Shown: positions 53,378 to 63,884 of the stretch, piece by piece
How positions within the stretch are numbered: position 1 is the stretch's first letter
Layout of the letters: every line of letters begins with the position of its first letter
DNA from: Mycolicibacter kumamotonensis
GTDB taxonomy: Bacteria > Actinomycetota > Actinomycetes > Mycobacteriales > Mycobacteriaceae
Direction: 5' to 3'
Assembly: GCF_002086285.1 (NCBI RefSeq)
Contig: NZ_MVHU01000012.1
Coordinates: 1 to 64,000 of the forward strand
DNA: 64,000 nucleotides
Program-made: the position numbers and the translations under genes
Notes under the pieces: model-generated
Seen by the model: the letters and a program-made list of their open reading frames with translations, nothing else
Told to the model about the DNA's origin: nothing
The model's database searches: none

Positions 53378-55038
53378 CAGCGGGGCACGGAGATATAACT
53401 CTGCCGCCCGTGGGCCGCGAATTCGGCGTCCAGGGTCTGCTTGTCGTCGTCGGTCATCCGGGCGTAGACCGGCCCACCTCGGCCCACCCAGCGGTACACC
53501 GGGTCGTCGGTGTGCCAACGTTGTTCCTGCAGTTCGCGTTTGAGCACCTTGTTCGAACCGGTGACGGGCAGGCCGGTCGAGATCCGCAGGAACCGGGGCG
53601 TGCCCTTGCTGCCCAGGTCGGGTTGGTCCGCCAGAAACGCGGCGAACTGCGCAACGTCGAAGCCGCCGGGGTCGGCGACCTCAACGGCACCCATCACCTG
53701 GTCACCGGAGCGGGGGTCGGGCACCGCGTACACCCCGGCGGTGATCACCAGCGGATGCCGCCGCAGCACCCGTTCGATGGTCAGCGCCGAGGTGTTCTCA
53801 CCGTCGACCCGGATCCAGTCGCCGCGCCGGCCCGCGAAGTATAAGAAGCCGGCCTCGTCGCGGTAGCCGAGATCGCCGGTCCAATACCAGCCGCCGCGAA
53901 CCTTCTCGGCGTCCGCGTCCTCGTTCTTGTAGTAGCCCTCGAAGTCACGGGCTCCGGTCTTGTCGACGATCTCGCCGACCGCGTCGTCGGCGTTGACCAC
54001 CCGGCCGTGCTCGTCCAGGACGGCCAGTACGCACTCGATACGGGTCTGTGGGTCGACCACGGCGATGCCGGAGTGCGCGGGGCGGCCCAACGCGCCGGGC
54101 GGCGCCGCCGGGTCGGGCAGCGCGGCGTTGCCGCCCTCACTGGATCCGTACCCCTCGTGCAGCACGGCGCCGAACCGGCGGAGGAACTCCGCCTGATCCT
54201 GCGGTGACGCCTCGGTGCCGAAGCCACGGACCAGGGTGTTGTCCGAGTCGTCGGGGCGTTCCTCGGTGGCCAGCAGATAGCCCAGGGCCTTGCCCACATA
54301 AGTGAAGTACGTCGCCCCGAAATAGCGCACGTCGGGCAGGAACTGCGACGCGGAGAACTTCGGCGTCAGGCAGACCGTGGCCCCGTTGGCCAGCGCCGGC
54401 GCCCACAGCGCCATGATCGCGTTGCCGTGGAACAGCGGCATGCAGCAATAGTCGACATCCGAGCGCACGTGGCCGAATTTGTTGGTGGCGGTTTCGGCGA
54501 TCCGGGTCAGCCGGCCCTGGCTGCACTTGACCGCCTTGGAGGCGCCGGTGGTGCCGGAGGTGAACAACAGCAGCATCAGCGTTTCGGGGCCGACGCCGGC
54601 CGCCGCGGCGGGCTCCCCCCGGTGCGCGTCGACCAGCGCGGGATAGTCCGGATCGTCGATGACCAGCAAGCGCTCGGGGTCCAGGCCGTGGTCCAGGCCG
54701 CGCAGCCGACCGGATCCGCTCGCGTCGGTGACGATCAGCTGGCAGTCGGCGTGGCGGATCTCGGCGGCCATCTCGGCATCCCCGCGGGTCGGGTTGATCC
54801 CGACGATGACCGCGCCCGACAGCGCGCCCGCGCCGAGCCAGAACACGAAGTCGGGGGTGTTGTCCAGAAGGACGCCGATGTGGAACGGCCCGTCTCGTCG
54901 CAACGCCGATGCCAACGCGGCGCGCGCAGCGGACTCGCGCACCACCTCGTCCCAGGTCCAATCCCGCTGCCGGGTACGCAGTCCCGGATGCTGATCGCCG
55001 AGGCGCGCCAGCAGCATGCCGGCGATGTCGTCAGGCAT
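53374..55038 (-). CDS. acyl-CoA synthetase (FadD family)
   Basis: 554 residues. AMP-binding motifs: LLLFTSGTTGASKAVK, a YGSSEGG region, YWTGDLGYRDEAGF and a C-terminal lysine in TGSNKVLKREL. It resembles FadD1/FadD17-type mycobacterial ligases of the FATP group; I cannot choose between them. It heads no obvious operon, but together with the SDR, kinase-like and dehydrogenase genes on the same strand it forms a likely acid-degradation cluster (upstream genes first). Confidence 0.88.
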   Translation of the reverse strand: MPDDIAGMLLARLGDQHPGLRTRQRDWTWDEVVRESAARAALASALRRDGPFHIGVLLDNTPDFVFWLGAGALSGAVIVGINPTRGDAEMAAEIRHADCQLIVTDASGSGRLRGLDHGLDPERLLVIDDPDYPALVDAHRGEPAAAAGVGPETLMLLLFTSGTTGASKAVKCSQGRLTRIAETATNKFGHVRSDVDYCCMPLFHGNAIMALWAPALANGATVCLTPKFSASQFLPDVRYFGATYFTYVGKALGYLLATEERPDDSDNTLVRGFGTEASPQDQAEFLRRFGAVLHEGYGSSEGGNAALPDPAAPPGALGRPAHSGIAVVDPQTRIECVLAVLDEHGRVVNADDAVGEIVDKTGARDFEGYYKNEDADAEKVRGGWYWTGDLGYRDEAGFLYFAGRRGDWIRVDGENTSALTIERVLRRHPLVITAGVYAVPDPRSGDQVMGAVEVADPGGFDVAQFAAFLADQPDLGSKGTPRFLRISTGLPVTGSNKVLKRELQEQRWHTDDPVYRWVGRGGPVYARMTDDDKQTLDAEFAAHGRQSYISVPRC

Positions 55039-55107
55039 TCGGACCCGGTTCGGAAATGCAGACCCCGTCGACGCCCATCAGCAAAGGCTACCGGGGTCGT
55101 CACGACC

Positions 55108-55869
55108 TCAGTTGATCGTGACCCCGCCGTCGACGACGACGGTCTGCCCGGTGACGTACCCGCCGGCATCCGAGGCCAGCCATACGACCGTGGCCGCGAG
55201 TTCGTCGGGATCTCCCATCCGGCCCAGCACGATGCGGTGCGAGACGCTTTCCAGGTAGCCCGGACGGTACTGGTCGGTCATCTCCGATGCGAAGAAGCCG
55301 GGGGCGATCGCGTTGACCCGGATTCCCTTGCGGCTCCCCCACTGCTGAGCCAGGTCGCGGGTCAGTCCGATCAGCCCGGCCTTGCTGGCGGCGTACGCCG
55401 CTTGCGGCAGCCCCGCCGTGGTCAGCCCCAAGATGCTGGAGATGTTGACGATCGCCGAGCCCGGACCCATCACCCGTCCGCAGGCCTGCGCGGCCCAGTA
55501 GGCGCCGTTGAGATTGATGTCGATCACCTCGCGGAACTGCTCCGGTGTTTCCCGGGTGGCGGGGTGCGCGGTTCCGATACCGGCGTTGTTGATCAGCACG
55601 TCGACTCGGCCGAAGCGCTCCATCGCGGCCTCGACCATACGGGTGGCCGCCGCCGGGTCGGCGACATCGGTCGCCACCGGCAGGGCCGCACGTCCCGTCG
55701 CGGCGACCAACTCGGCTGCGTCGGTGAGCTTTTCCACCCGCCGCGCCGCCAGCACGACATCAGCGCCGGCCTCGGCAAGGGCCCGGGCGAAGTACACGCC
55801 GAGACCCGAAGATGCCCCGGTCACCACTGCGACCCGGCCGTCCATCCGGAATTTGTCCAATACGCCCAC
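55108..55869 (-). CDS. short-chain dehydrogenase/reductase
   Basis: 253 residues from the GTG at 55869 (AAAGG ribosome site); a GTG 9 bp upstream is possible. Classical SDR: TGASSGLG cofactor motif, NNAG, catalytic Ser in NISS and Y-x3-K in YAASKAGL. It uses NAD(P)H to reduce or oxidise a hydroxy- or keto-acyl substrate. It follows the kinase-like gene by 22 bp in the same direction, so it belongs to that unit. Confidence 0.9.
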   Translation of the reverse strand: MGVLDKFRMDGRVAVVTGASSGLGVYFARALAEAGADVVLAARRVEKLTDAAELVAATGRAALPVATDVADPAAATRMVEAAMERFGRVDVLINNAGIGTAHPATRETPEQFREVIDINLNGAYWAAQACGRVMGPGSAIVNISSILGLTTAGLPQAAYAASKAGLIGLTRDLAQQWGSRKGIRVNAIAPGFFASEMTDQYRPGYLESVSHRIVLGRMGDPDELAATVVWLASDAGGYVTGQTVVVDGGVTIN

Positions 55870-55891
55870 CCGTCTCACCTTTCTCGATCCA

Positions 55892-56920
55892 TCAGCAGTT
55901 CAATTCCTTTCGCGCCGCAGCGATGAACTCCGGTGCGGCTTGCGCGGCCTCATCGGCGTGTAGCACGTTTCCAGCGCCATGCTGGGCCCGGTGGGTGATT
56001 CCCTCGGCGATGACCCCGATCTTGAAGTTCGCCAACGCCAGATAGAAGTTCCACTCCCCCAGGTCGCGTCCGGAAAGCTGCGCGTACTGCTCGGCGAGGG
56101 TATCGGCGGACGGCAGTCGGCTACTGGTCCAGGCGGCGGGGTGGCCGAAGACGAGGTCGAACGCCGGTGAGCGGTAGACGCACATCAGGGCGATATCGGT
56201 GAGCGGATCCCCCAGAGTGGAGAGCTCCCAGTCCACCACCGCCCGGATCGTGCCGGCCTGTTCGGGATCGCAGATGGTGTTATCGATCCGGAAGTCGCCG
56301 TGCACGACCGAGGGCTCGGCGCCGCGCGGGATGGCGTCGGCGAGTGCGGTGGCCAGCTTCGCCACATCGCGGCTGACCGGATCGTCGCTCTCGCGGGTCC
56401 GGACCAGGTCCCACTGGCGGGCCCACAGCCGCACCTGGCGTTGCAGGTAACCCTCAGGCCTGCCGAATGATTCGAGCCCCACCGCCCGGTAGTCCACCGC
56501 GTGCAGGTCGACGAGGATCTGGACCAGCGCCGCGGCGTTGGCGGCCAGTTCGGCATCTGAGAGCACGCCGAGATCATCGGTGTGCCGGAATACCCGGCCG
56601 GTCACGAACTCGGTCACGGTTAACGGCGCACCGCACACCGTGCCGTCGGCATCGAACGCGACGGGCCGGGCGATGGGCACGGCGGTGCCGAACAGACCTC
56701 GGGTGACAATGTATTCGCGGCCCACATCATGCGCCGACGGCGTCAGGCCGCCGAGCGGAGGCCTGCGGACAACCCAGGCCGACAGCTCGTCGCTGACCTT
56801 GAAAGTGAGGTTGGAACGGCCACCGGCGATCAGTTCGACGTCGAGGTCGCCCCGAACCGGGACTCCGCCGTCAATCAGATACTGCCGCAGGGCGCCCGGA
56901 TCCACGCCTTCGACCGTCAC
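55892..56920 (-). CDS. aminoglycoside-phosphotransferase-like kinase (ACAD10/11-type)
   Basis: 342 residues. Protein-kinase-like APH fold with the catalytic loop HGDFRIDN (207-214; D209) and the metal-binding VVDWE (228-232) followed by STLGDPLTD. This sequence class is the one fused to acyl-CoA dehydrogenase in mammalian ACAD10/ACAD11. Its start overlaps the stop of the acyl-CoA dehydrogenase gene (ATGA), so here the two parts are adjacent separate genes. It probably phosphorylates a hydroxyacyl-CoA rather than an antibiotic. Confidence 0.88.
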   Translation of the reverse strand: MTVEGVDPGALRQYLIDGGVPVRGDLDVELIAGGRSNLTFKVSDELSAWVVRRPPLGGLTPSAHDVGREYIVTRGLFGTAVPIARPVAFDADGTVCGAPLTVTEFVTGRVFRHTDDLGVLSDAELAANAAALVQILVDLHAVDYRAVGLESFGRPEGYLQRQVRLWARQWDLVRTRESDDPVSRDVAKLATALADAIPRGAEPSVVHGDFRIDNTICDPEQAGTIRAVVDWELSTLGDPLTDIALMCVYRSPAFDLVFGHPAAWTSSRLPSADTLAEQYAQLSGRDLGEWNFYLALANFKIGVIAEGITHRAQHGAGNVLHADEAAQAAPEFIAAARKELNC

Positions 56921-58128
56921 TGCTGGGTCGCCTTGAGCGCCCGCCGGGCCGCGCCGATCCGGCGTTTGGCGATCGCCCAGCGATGCACCTCCGACGGCCC
57001 GTCATAGACCCGGAACGGACGGACTTCCCTGGACAGCCGCGCAGGCGGCAGGTCCTCGGTGACACCGCGCGCCCCACACATCTGCACGCTGCGGTCGACG
57101 ATGCGGAAGATGGCCTCGGCGGCGAAGGTCTTCGCGATCGACGTCGCATCGCTAGCGCTGCCGCCCTGATCCAATTCCCAGCAGGCCCGCACCAGCAGAG
57201 CCCGGGTCGCGGCGATGTCGATTTCGTTGTCGGCCACCATGTTCTGGATCATGCCCAGATCGCCGAGCGCCGACCCGAACGCCTGGCGCTGCACGACATG
57301 GGCGAGCGCGGTGTCGTGACCGCGGCGTGCCGCGCCCAGCCACCGCATCACGTGCGTCATGCGCGCGGGACCAAGGCGGACCTGGGCGTACTCGAAGCCG
57401 CGATCGACCTCGCCGAGCACCGCTTCCTCGGGGACCCGAACATCGTCGAAGTGCACCTCGCAGTGACCGCCCACCATGGCGCGGTCGAGGGTGGGCAGGT
57501 GCCGGCCGACCGTCAGGCCGGGGCTGTCGGCGGGGACCAGGAACATGGTGGCGCCACCGCGCTGCCCGGCCTCCCCGGAGGTCCGCGCCATCACGATGAA
57601 GAACGCCGCCCCCTCCGCACCGGTGATGTACCACTTGCGGCCGGTGATGTACCAATCACCCGAGCGGCGTTGCGCCGTGGTCGTCAGCGCGGCCGGATCC
57701 GACCCCGCGCCCGGCGCCGGCTCGGTCATCGCGAAGGCGGACCGGACTTCCCCGGCCGCCAACGGGGCCAGGTAGCGAGCCTTCTGATCGGCGCTGGCCA
57801 CCTCCGCCAGCAGATGGACGTTGCCTTCGTCCGGCGCTGCGATATTGACCGCGGCCGGACCGAACAGCGAATATCCGGCGGCCTCGAACACCGGCGCACG
57901 ATCGGACATGTTCAAACCCAGGCCGCCGTATTCGACGGGGGCGTGCGGCGCGAAAACCCCGGCTTCCCGGGCCGCGGCATGCAACTCCTTGATCACCGTG
58001 TCGCCGCCCGCGGCCGTGATGTCCCCGCCGAATCGGTCCTCGACCGGAATCACGACGTCGTCGATGAACGCCCGGGTGCGTTCGACGAGGGCCGTCACCT
58101 CTGGCGAGTAGTTCAACTCGATTGCCAT
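56917..58128 (-). CDS. acyl-CoA dehydrogenase (ACAD10/11-like)
   Basis: 403 residues from the ATG at 58128. Features: AMTEPAPGAGSDPAAL, the FAD-binding WYITGRKWYITGAEGA, and a C-terminal region with CGARGVTEDLPPARL and YDGPSEVHRW, which differs from the usual GTxE and is typical of the ACAD10/11 branch. First gene of the kinase-like/SDR/FadD cluster. It is divergent from an XRE-TetR fusion regulator with 138 bp between starts. Confidence 0.9.
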   Translation of the reverse strand: MAIELNYSPEVTALVERTRAFIDDVVIPVEDRFGGDITAAGGDTVIKELHAAAREAGVFAPHAPVEYGGLGLNMSDRAPVFEAAGYSLFGPAAVNIAAPDEGNVHLLAEVASADQKARYLAPLAAGEVRSAFAMTEPAPGAGSDPAALTTTAQRRSGDWYITGRKWYITGAEGAAFFIVMARTSGEAGQRGGATMFLVPADSPGLTVGRHLPTLDRAMVGGHCEVHFDDVRVPEEAVLGEVDRGFEYAQVRLGPARMTHVMRWLGAARRGHDTALAHVVQRQAFGSALGDLGMIQNMVADNEIDIAATRALLVRACWELDQGGSASDATSIAKTFAAEAIFRIVDRSVQMCGARGVTEDLPPARLSREVRPFRVYDGPSEVHRWAIAKRRIGAARRALKATQQ

Positions 58129-58175
58129 GTCACTCCATCCCCGCCGGCAATTCACCGACCGATCACTCGGCCCGA

Positions 58176-58266
58176 ACAGTACGGACTGTGACATAAAGGG
58201 CTGTGCCAGTCAAAAGACTGCGTTGGCGGTGGATCTCCGGCCGGATATAGTTCAGAATTCTTGAAC
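58176..58266. promoter_or_regulatory. three inverted repeats in the divergent regulator/ACAD gap
   Basis: Within 91 bp: ACAGT-4-ACTGT (58176-58189), CAGTC-AAAA-GACTG (58207-58220) and GTTCA-7-TGAAC (58250-58266, abutting the ATG of the regulator). The first two share a CAGT/ACTG core. The last one overlaps the ribosome-binding region, fitting autorepression. These are candidate binding sites for the XRE-TetR fusion; short arms mean some could be chance. Confidence 0.5.
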
Positions 58267-59196
58267 ATGGGTGGTATGGCCGAACCTGCCGGGTGCGGCA
58301 GCGCGATCCGTGCGGCACGTCGGGCCCGGGGCCTGACCCTCCGGGAGCTGGCGCAGCGCCTGGGCGTGAGTGCGGCGACGGTGAGTGCGGTCGAGAACGG
58401 CAAGACCGGGATCTCGGTGGCGCGTCTGCAGGAGTGCGCACGGGCGCTGGGGCTGACCCCGGCCCAGATCCTGGAGGGCGCCGTCGCAGCACCGGCACCG
58501 CGCCCGGACCAGACGGCAAGCGTGCAGCACCCCGGGTCGGGGGTTGGCGACTGGCGGACGTTCCCGCCGCTGGCACTGGACGGTGTCCTGAGCGCGGCGA
58601 TCGATGCCTTCGTCGACACCGGCTATCACGGCAGCACGATGCGCGATCTGGCAGCACGCGCGGGCATGAGCGTTCCGGGCATCTACCACCACTACCCCGA
58701 CAAGCAGACGCTGCTGGTCGCGATCCTGGATCTGACCATGACCGAGCTGCACTGGCGCGTCGAGGCCGCCCGCGCCGGGGCGCCGACGGGCATCGCAGAG
58801 GTGCGGCGCATCGTCGAAGCCTTGGCGCTGTTCCACACTCATCGCCAGAAGCTGGCTTTCATCGGAGCCAGCGAGATGCGCAGCCTGACCCCGGCGAATC
58901 GGCAGCGCATTGCAGAATCACGAAACAGAGTGCAGCACATACTCGATGCTGCGATCGACCGCGCAGCCGCAGAGGGCGGCGGCGGGCCGGTCACGGTCCT
59001 CGGCGACGTCGGGGACCGCCGGATCGCCGGCCGCGCCATCGCGACGATGTGCACTTCGCTACCCCAGTGGTTCAACGCCGCCGGACCCGCGACACCGGAG
59101 GAGACCGCGCGCGCCTACGCCGAGTTCGCGGTCGCCCTGCTGGGCCGACCCGGACCGGTGTCCGCGCCCTGGTCCGACGGTGGTTGGGCACAATAG
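58267..59196 (+). CDS. XRE-TetR fusion transcriptional regulator
   Basis: 309 residues from the ATG at 58267 (a TTG two codons earlier is possible). Two DNA-binding domains: an XRE/Cro HTH at about 12-70 ([25 protein letters not shown]) and, after a Pro-rich linker, a full TetR protein from about 105 with its own HTH ([25 protein letters not shown]). Divergent from the acyl-CoA dehydrogenase operon, which it probably controls. The oplA GTG lies 5 bp past its stop. Confidence 0.9.
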   Translation: MGGMAEPAGCGSAIRAARRARGLTLRELAQRLGVSAATVSAVENGKTGISVARLQECARALGLTPAQILEGAVAAPAPRPDQTASVQHPGSGVGDWRTFPPLALDGVLSAAIDAFVDTGYHGSTMRDLAARAGMSVPGIYHHYPDKQTLLVAILDLTMTELHWRVEAARAGAPTGIAEVRRIVEALALFHTHRQKLAFIGASEMRSLTPANRQRIAESRNRVQHILDAAIDRAAAEGGGGPVTVLGDVGDRRIAGRAIATMCTSLPQWFNAAGPATPEETARAYAEFAVALLGRPGPVSAPWSDGGWAQ

Positions 59197-59201
59197 GAGA
59201 C

Positions 59202-62200
59202 GTGTCGACGACGTGGCAGTTCTGGATCGACCGGGGCGGCACCTTCACCGATATCGTGGCCCGACGGCCCGATGGGCGACTGGTCACCCACAAGCTGCTC
59301 TCGGAGAACCCGGCCCAGTACCGCGACGCCGCGGTCGCCGGAATCCGCGCCCTGCTGCAGATCCCCGACGAGGCGCCCATTCCGGCCGGCATCATCGACG
59401 CGGTCCGGATGGGCACGACGGTGGCCACCAATGCCCTGCTGGAACGCGCCGGCGAACGCACGCTGCTGGTCATCACCCGCGGCTTCGGTGACGCGCTGCG
59501 GATCGCCTACCAGAACCGGCCCCGCATCTTCGATCGGCACATCGTGCTGCCCGAGCAGCTCTATGAACGCACCGTCGAAGTCGACGAGCGTATCGGCGCC
59601 GACGGCAGCGTCCTGCGCGCACCTGACCTGGAGACTTTGGGCGAGGCGTTGCGTGCGGCCCACGACGACGGGATTCGTGCGCTGGCGGTGGTATGCCTGC
59701 ACAGCTATCGCAACCCCGCGCATGAACGCGCCATCGGCGCCCTGGCCGACCAACTCGGCTTCACCCAGATCTCCCTGTCGTGTGATGTCAGCCCCTTGCC
59801 GAAACTGATTCCGCGCGGCGACACCGCGGTCGTCGACGCCTACCTGTCCCCGGTGCTGCGCCGCTACGTCGCGCAGGTGGCCGACCAGTTGCGCGGCGTG
59901 CGCCTCGAGTTCATGCAGTCCAACGGCGGCCTGGCCGCCGCGGACCACTTCCGGGGCAAGGACGCGATCCTGTCCGGGCCGGCCGGCGGAATCGTCGGGA
60001 TGGTGCGGATGTCGGCGCTGGCCGGCTTCGGCTCGGTGATCGGGTTCGACATGGGCGGAACCTCCACCGACGTCTCGCATTACCGGGCCGACTCCGGCGG
60101 TTACGAGCGGGTGTTCACCACCGAGGTCGCCGGGGTGCGGCTGCGGGCTCCGATGCTGCACATCCACACCGTCGCCGCCGGCGGTGGATCGATCCTGTAC
60201 TTCGACGGCAGCCGGTTTCGGGTCGGGCCGCAGTCCGCGGGCGCCGATCCGGGACCCGCCTGCTACCGGCGCGGCGGACCGCTGACGGTCACCGACGCCA
60301 ACGTGATGCTCGGACGCATCCAGCCGGCCCACTTTCCCGCGGTGTTCGGACCGGCCGGCGATCAGCCGCTGGATACCGCTGCGGTGCGACGGAAATTCTC
60401 CGAGCTGGCCGGCGAGATCCTCATCGCCACCGGCGATGACCGCACCCCCGAGCAGGTCGCCGACGGGTTCCTGCGCATCGCGGTGGCGAATATGGCCAAC
60501 GCGGTCAAGAAGATCTCGGTGCAGAAGGGCCATGACATCACCCGCTACGCCCTGACCACATTCGGTGGCGCCGGCGGACAGCACGCGTGCGCGGTCGCCG
60601 ACGAACTGGGTATCCGCACGGTGCTGGTACCGCCGATGGCCGGGGTGTTGTCCGCGCTGGGCATCGGGCTGGCCGACACCACCGTGATACGGGAACAATC
60701 TGTCGAGGCCCGGCTGGACGCCGCCCTCGACTTGAGCTCGGTCGCCGACGAACTGGAACAGCAGGCTCGCGCCGCCCTTGCCGCGCAGGACATTCCGGCC
60801 GACCGGATTCAGGTGATCCGCCGGGTCCACCTGCGCTACCAGGGCACCGACACCTCGATTCCGGTGGAGCTCGGCGACCTGACGCAGATGACGGCGGTAT
60901 TCGAAGGCGTCCACCGCGGGGTGTACTCGTTTTTGATGGACCGCCCGCTGATCGCCGAAGCCGTGGCGGTCGAGGCGACCGGCCTGACCGAACAACCCGA
61001 CCTGGTCCTGCAAGCACGTTCCGGCACCGGCCGGCCTACCACCGAAGTCGTCCGGCTCTACACCGCGGGCGACTGGCGCGAGGCACCGCTGTACCGCCGG
61101 GAGGCGCTCACCCCGGCCGACGTCGTGACCGGGCCGGCCATCATCGCCGAGGACAACGCCACCACCGTGGTCGACGACGGCTGGCAGGCCGGCCTGAGCC
61201 CCGACGGACAACTGATCCTGCGGCGCACCGCCCCGGTAGCACCGGACGATGCCGGAACGGAAGCTGATCCGGTGCTGCTGGAGATCTTCAACAACCTGTT
61301 CATGGCGATCGCCGAGCAGATGGGCACCCGGCTGGAGGCCACCGCGCAATCGGTGAACATTCGTGAACGGCTGGACTTTTCGTGTGCGCTGTTCGACGCG
61401 CAGGGCAACCTGGTCGCCAACGCACCGCACATTCCGGTGCACCTGGGGTCGATGGGAGCGACCGTCAAGGAGGTGCTCGCCCGGCGGGCCGGACAGATGC
61501 GACCCGGACAGGTCTACGCGGTCAACGATCCGTACCACGGCGGAACCCACCTGCCGGACATCACCGTGGTCACCCCGGTCTACGCCGAATCCGCGAAAGC
61601 CGGCGACCCGGTGCTGTTCTTCGTGGCCTCCCGCGGTCACCACGCCGAGATCGGCGGTACCACTCCGGGTTCCATGCCCGCCGACAGCCGGACGCTGGAG
61701 GAGGAGGGCGTCCTGTTCGACAACTGGCTGCTGGTCGAGGACGGGCACTTCCGCGAGGCACAGACCCGGGCGCTGCTCACCGCGGGTCGATTCCCCTCGC
61801 GCAGCCCGGACACCAACCTCGCCGACCTGCGCGCCCAGATCGCGGCCAATCAGAAGGGCATCGACGAGATCCATGCCATGATCGCCCATTTCGGACTGGA
61901 TGTCGTGCAGGCCTACATGCGCCACGTTCAGGACAACGCCGAGGAGGCGGTGCGCCGGGTCATCGACTCTCTCGACGACGGCCAGTACCGCTACGTGATG
62001 GATTCCGGCGCGACCATCGCGGTGCGGGTGAGTGTCGACCGCGTCAATCGCAGCGCCACCATCGATTTCACCGGAACGTCGGCACAGTTGGCCACGAACT
62101 TCAACGCGCCGTCGTCGGTGGCCACCGCCGCGGTGCTCTATGTGTTCCGCACCCTGGTGGTCGACGACATCCCGATCAACGACGGCTGCCTGCGTCCGCT

Positions 62201-62804
62201 GCACATCACGATCCCGGAGGCGACGATGCTGGCGCCCCGATACCCGGCCGCGGTGGTGGCCGGCAACGTCGAGACCTCCCAAGCGATCACGGGAGCACTG
62301 CTGGCCGCGCTGGGAGTGCAGGCGGAGGGGTCCGGGACGATGAACAACGTCACGTTCGGCAATGCCGGCCACCAGTATTACGAGACACTCGGTTCCGGTT
62401 CCGGTGCCGGCGACGGGTTCGACGGCGCCTGCGTGGTACAGACCCATATGACCAACTCCCGGCTCACCGATCCCGAGGTGCTCGAGATGCGATTCCCGGT
62501 GCTGTTGCGCGAGTTCGCCATCCGGCACGGCGGCGGCGGGGCCGGCCGCTGGCGCGGCGGCGACGGCGCGGTGCGGCGGATCGAGTTCCGCGAGCCGATG
62601 ACCGTCAGCGTGCTGTCCGGACACCGGTCCGTCGCCCCGTACGGGATGGCCGGCGGATCGCCCGGGGCACTCGGGCACAACCGGATCGAGCGCGCCGACG
62701 GCGCCGTGACCGAACTGGCCGGCTGTGACTCCACCGACGTGGCGCCCGGCGACACCCTGGTGATCGAAACTCCCGGCGGCGGCGGGTATGGCGAACCCGG
62801 CTGA
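59202..62804 (+). CDS. oplA: 5-oxoprolinase (ATP-hydrolysing) OplA
   Basis: 1200 residues from the GTG at 59202 behind TAGGAGA; M. tuberculosis OplA (Rv0266c) is about 1209. The N-terminal half is HyuA-like ([12 protein letters not shown] phosphate-binding, [14 protein letters not shown]-binding, [12 protein letters not shown]), the C-terminal half HyuB-like ([40 protein letters not shown]). It opens 5-oxoproline to glutamate with ATP. The frame is open far upstream, but that part overlaps the regulator in another frame. Confidence 0.94.
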   Translation: MSTTWQFWIDRGGTFTDIVARRPDGRLVTHKLLSENPAQYRDAAVAGIRALLQIPDEAPIPAGIIDAVRMGTTVATNALLERAGERTLLVITRGFGDALRIAYQNRPRIFDRHIVLPEQLYERTVEVDERIGADGSVLRAPDLETLGEALRAAHDDGIRALAVVCLHSYRNPAHERAIGALADQLGFTQISLSCDVSPLPKLIPRGDTAVVDAYLSPVLRRYVAQVADQLRGVRLEFMQSNGGLAAADHFRGKDAILSGPAGGIVGMVRMSALAGFGSVIGFDMGGTSTDVSHYRADSGGYERVFTTEVAGVRLRAPMLHIHTVAAGGGSILYFDGSRFRVGPQSAGADPGPACYRRGGPLTVTDANVMLGRIQPAHFPAVFGPAGDQPLDTAAVRRKFSELAGEILIATGDDRTPEQVADGFLRIAVANMANAVKKISVQKGHDITRYALTTFGGAGGQHACAVADELGIRTVLVPPMAGVLSALGIGLADTTVIREQSVEARLDAALDLSSVADELEQQARAALAAQDIPADRIQVIRRVHLRYQGTDTSIPVELGDLTQMTAVFEGVHRGVYSFLMDRPLIAEAVAVEATGLTEQPDLVLQARSGTGRPTTEVVRLYTAGDWREAPLYRREALTPADVVTGPAIIAEDNATTVVDDGWQAGLSPDGQLILRRTAPVAPDDAGTEADPVLLEIFNNLFMAIAEQMGTRLEATAQSVNIRERLDFSCALFDAQGNLVANAPHIPVHLGSMGATVKEVLARRAGQMRPGQVYAVNDPYHGGTHLPDITVVTPVYAESAKAGDPVLFFVASRGHHAEIGGTTPGSMPADSRTLEEEGVLFDNWLLVEDGHFREAQTRALLTAGRFPSRSPDTNLADLRAQIAANQKGIDEIHAMIAHFGLDVVQAYMRHVQDNAEEAVRRVIDSLDDGQYRYVMDSGATIAVRVSVDRVNRSATIDFTGTSAQLATNFNAPSSVATAAVLYVFRTLVVDDIPINDGCLRPLHITIPEATMLAPRYPAAVVAGNVETSQAITGALLAALGVQAEGSGTMNNVTFGNAGHQYYETLGSGSGAGDGFDGACVVQTHMTNSRLTDPEVLEMRFPVLLREFAIRHGGGGAGRWRGGDGAVRRIEFREPMTVSVLSGHRSVAPYGMAGGSPGALGHNRIERADGAVTELAGCDSTDVAPGDTLVIETPGGGGYGEPG

Positions 62805-62823
62805 ACGGCGTTAATCTCGCGCC

Positions 62824-63795
62824 ATGCGCGATCAGTGGAGCCGGCGCGGCTTCTTCGGCCTCTGCAGTACGGCCGGAGCCGCAACGTTGTTGGCGGCCTG
62901 CGCATCCGAACGCCATGATGACCGCGGCGCCCCGGGACCGGTGACCATAACTCACCTCTTCGGCGAGACGACCGTCCCGGAACCGCCCAAGCGGGTGGTC
63001 AGCGCCGGCTACACCGGTCAGGACGACCTGCTCGCGCTGGGAGTGGTACCCATCGCGGTCACCGCCTGGTTCGGCGACCAGCCGTTCGCGGTATGGCCCT
63101 GGGCGCGACAGCGCCTCGGCGCGGCCAGACCCGTGGTGTTGGACTTGGACAACGGGATTGCGGTCGACCAGATCGCCGACCTCAAGCCGGATCTCATCAT
63201 CGCGACCAACGCCGGGGTAGACGCCGAGACCTACCAGAAGCTGTCGGCGATCGCGCCGACCGTGCCGCAATCCGGCGGCGAAGCGTTCTTCGAGCCGTGG
63301 AAGACCCAGGCCACCGCCATCGGCGCAGCGGTACACCAGCCTCAGCAGATGCGGTCGCTCATCGACGGCGTCGACGCCCAGTTCGCCGAGGTCGCCGCGG
63401 CGCATCCCGGCTTCGCCGGCAAGAAGGCCCTGCTGCTGGCGGGCCGTCTCGAGAGCGGCCCCGACAGCGACTCCGGGCACGGATTCGTCACCGCCGGCAC
63501 GGGTTGGCGCACCGAGTTCCTCGCCCAGATGGGATTGACCGTCGCCGATGCGCCGGCGGTCATCGGCCGCGACCGGGTCGGTGCCACCCTCGGCGGCGCC
63601 GACGTGCTGATCTGGACCACCGAGAGCGACGACGAACGCCGGGCGCTGTTGGACGATCCCGACATCGCCGCCTACGAGTCGCGCAGCGTCTTCACCACCA
63701 AGGACCAGGCGGGGGCGATCGCCTTCGCCTCCCCGCTGAGCTACCCGCTGGTGGCCCAGCAGTTGCCGGGGCCGATCGCCGAAATCGTCGGGTAG
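62824..63795 (+). CDS. fecB2: iron-siderophore/heme-type ABC binding lipoprotein FecB2
   Basis: 323 residues. Twin-arginine R7-R8 in SRRGFFGLC and a lipobox ending at C26 (LLAAC) predict Tat export as a lipoprotein. The rest is a class III (FhuD/BtuF-type) periplasmic binding fold: PKRVVSAGYTGQDDLLALGV, LKPDLIIATNAGVD. It matches Rv0265c (FecB2) in order beside oplA. It binds ferric-siderophore or heme-like ligands; no permease is adjacent. Start 20 bp after oplA. Confidence 0.88.
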   Translation: MRDQWSRRGFFGLCSTAGAATLLAACASERHDDRGAPGPVTITHLFGETTVPEPPKRVVSAGYTGQDDLLALGVVPIAVTAWFGDQPFAVWPWARQRLGAARPVVLDLDNGIAVDQIADLKPDLIIATNAGVDAETYQKLSAIAPTVPQSGGEAFFEPWKTQATAIGAAVHQPQQMRSLIDGVDAQFAEVAAAHPGFAGKKALLLAGRLESGPDSDSGHGFVTAGTGWRTEFLAQMGLTVADAPAVIGRDRVGATLGGADVLIWTTESDDERRALLDDPDIAAYESRSVFTTKDQAGAIAFASPLSYPLVAQQLPGPIAEIVG

Positions 63796-63884
63796 CAATC
63801 CCGACTCTGCGCGTTTGGTAAGGCCCCTCTGGCATAGCCCGCAGAACTGTGGCCTAGATCACTTCGCGCGGCTACGGTCGGGGT

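Noticed and set aside
59115..62678. 1187-codon minus-strand frame
   Set aside because: Exact antisense shadow of oplA, a common effect of high GC third positions.
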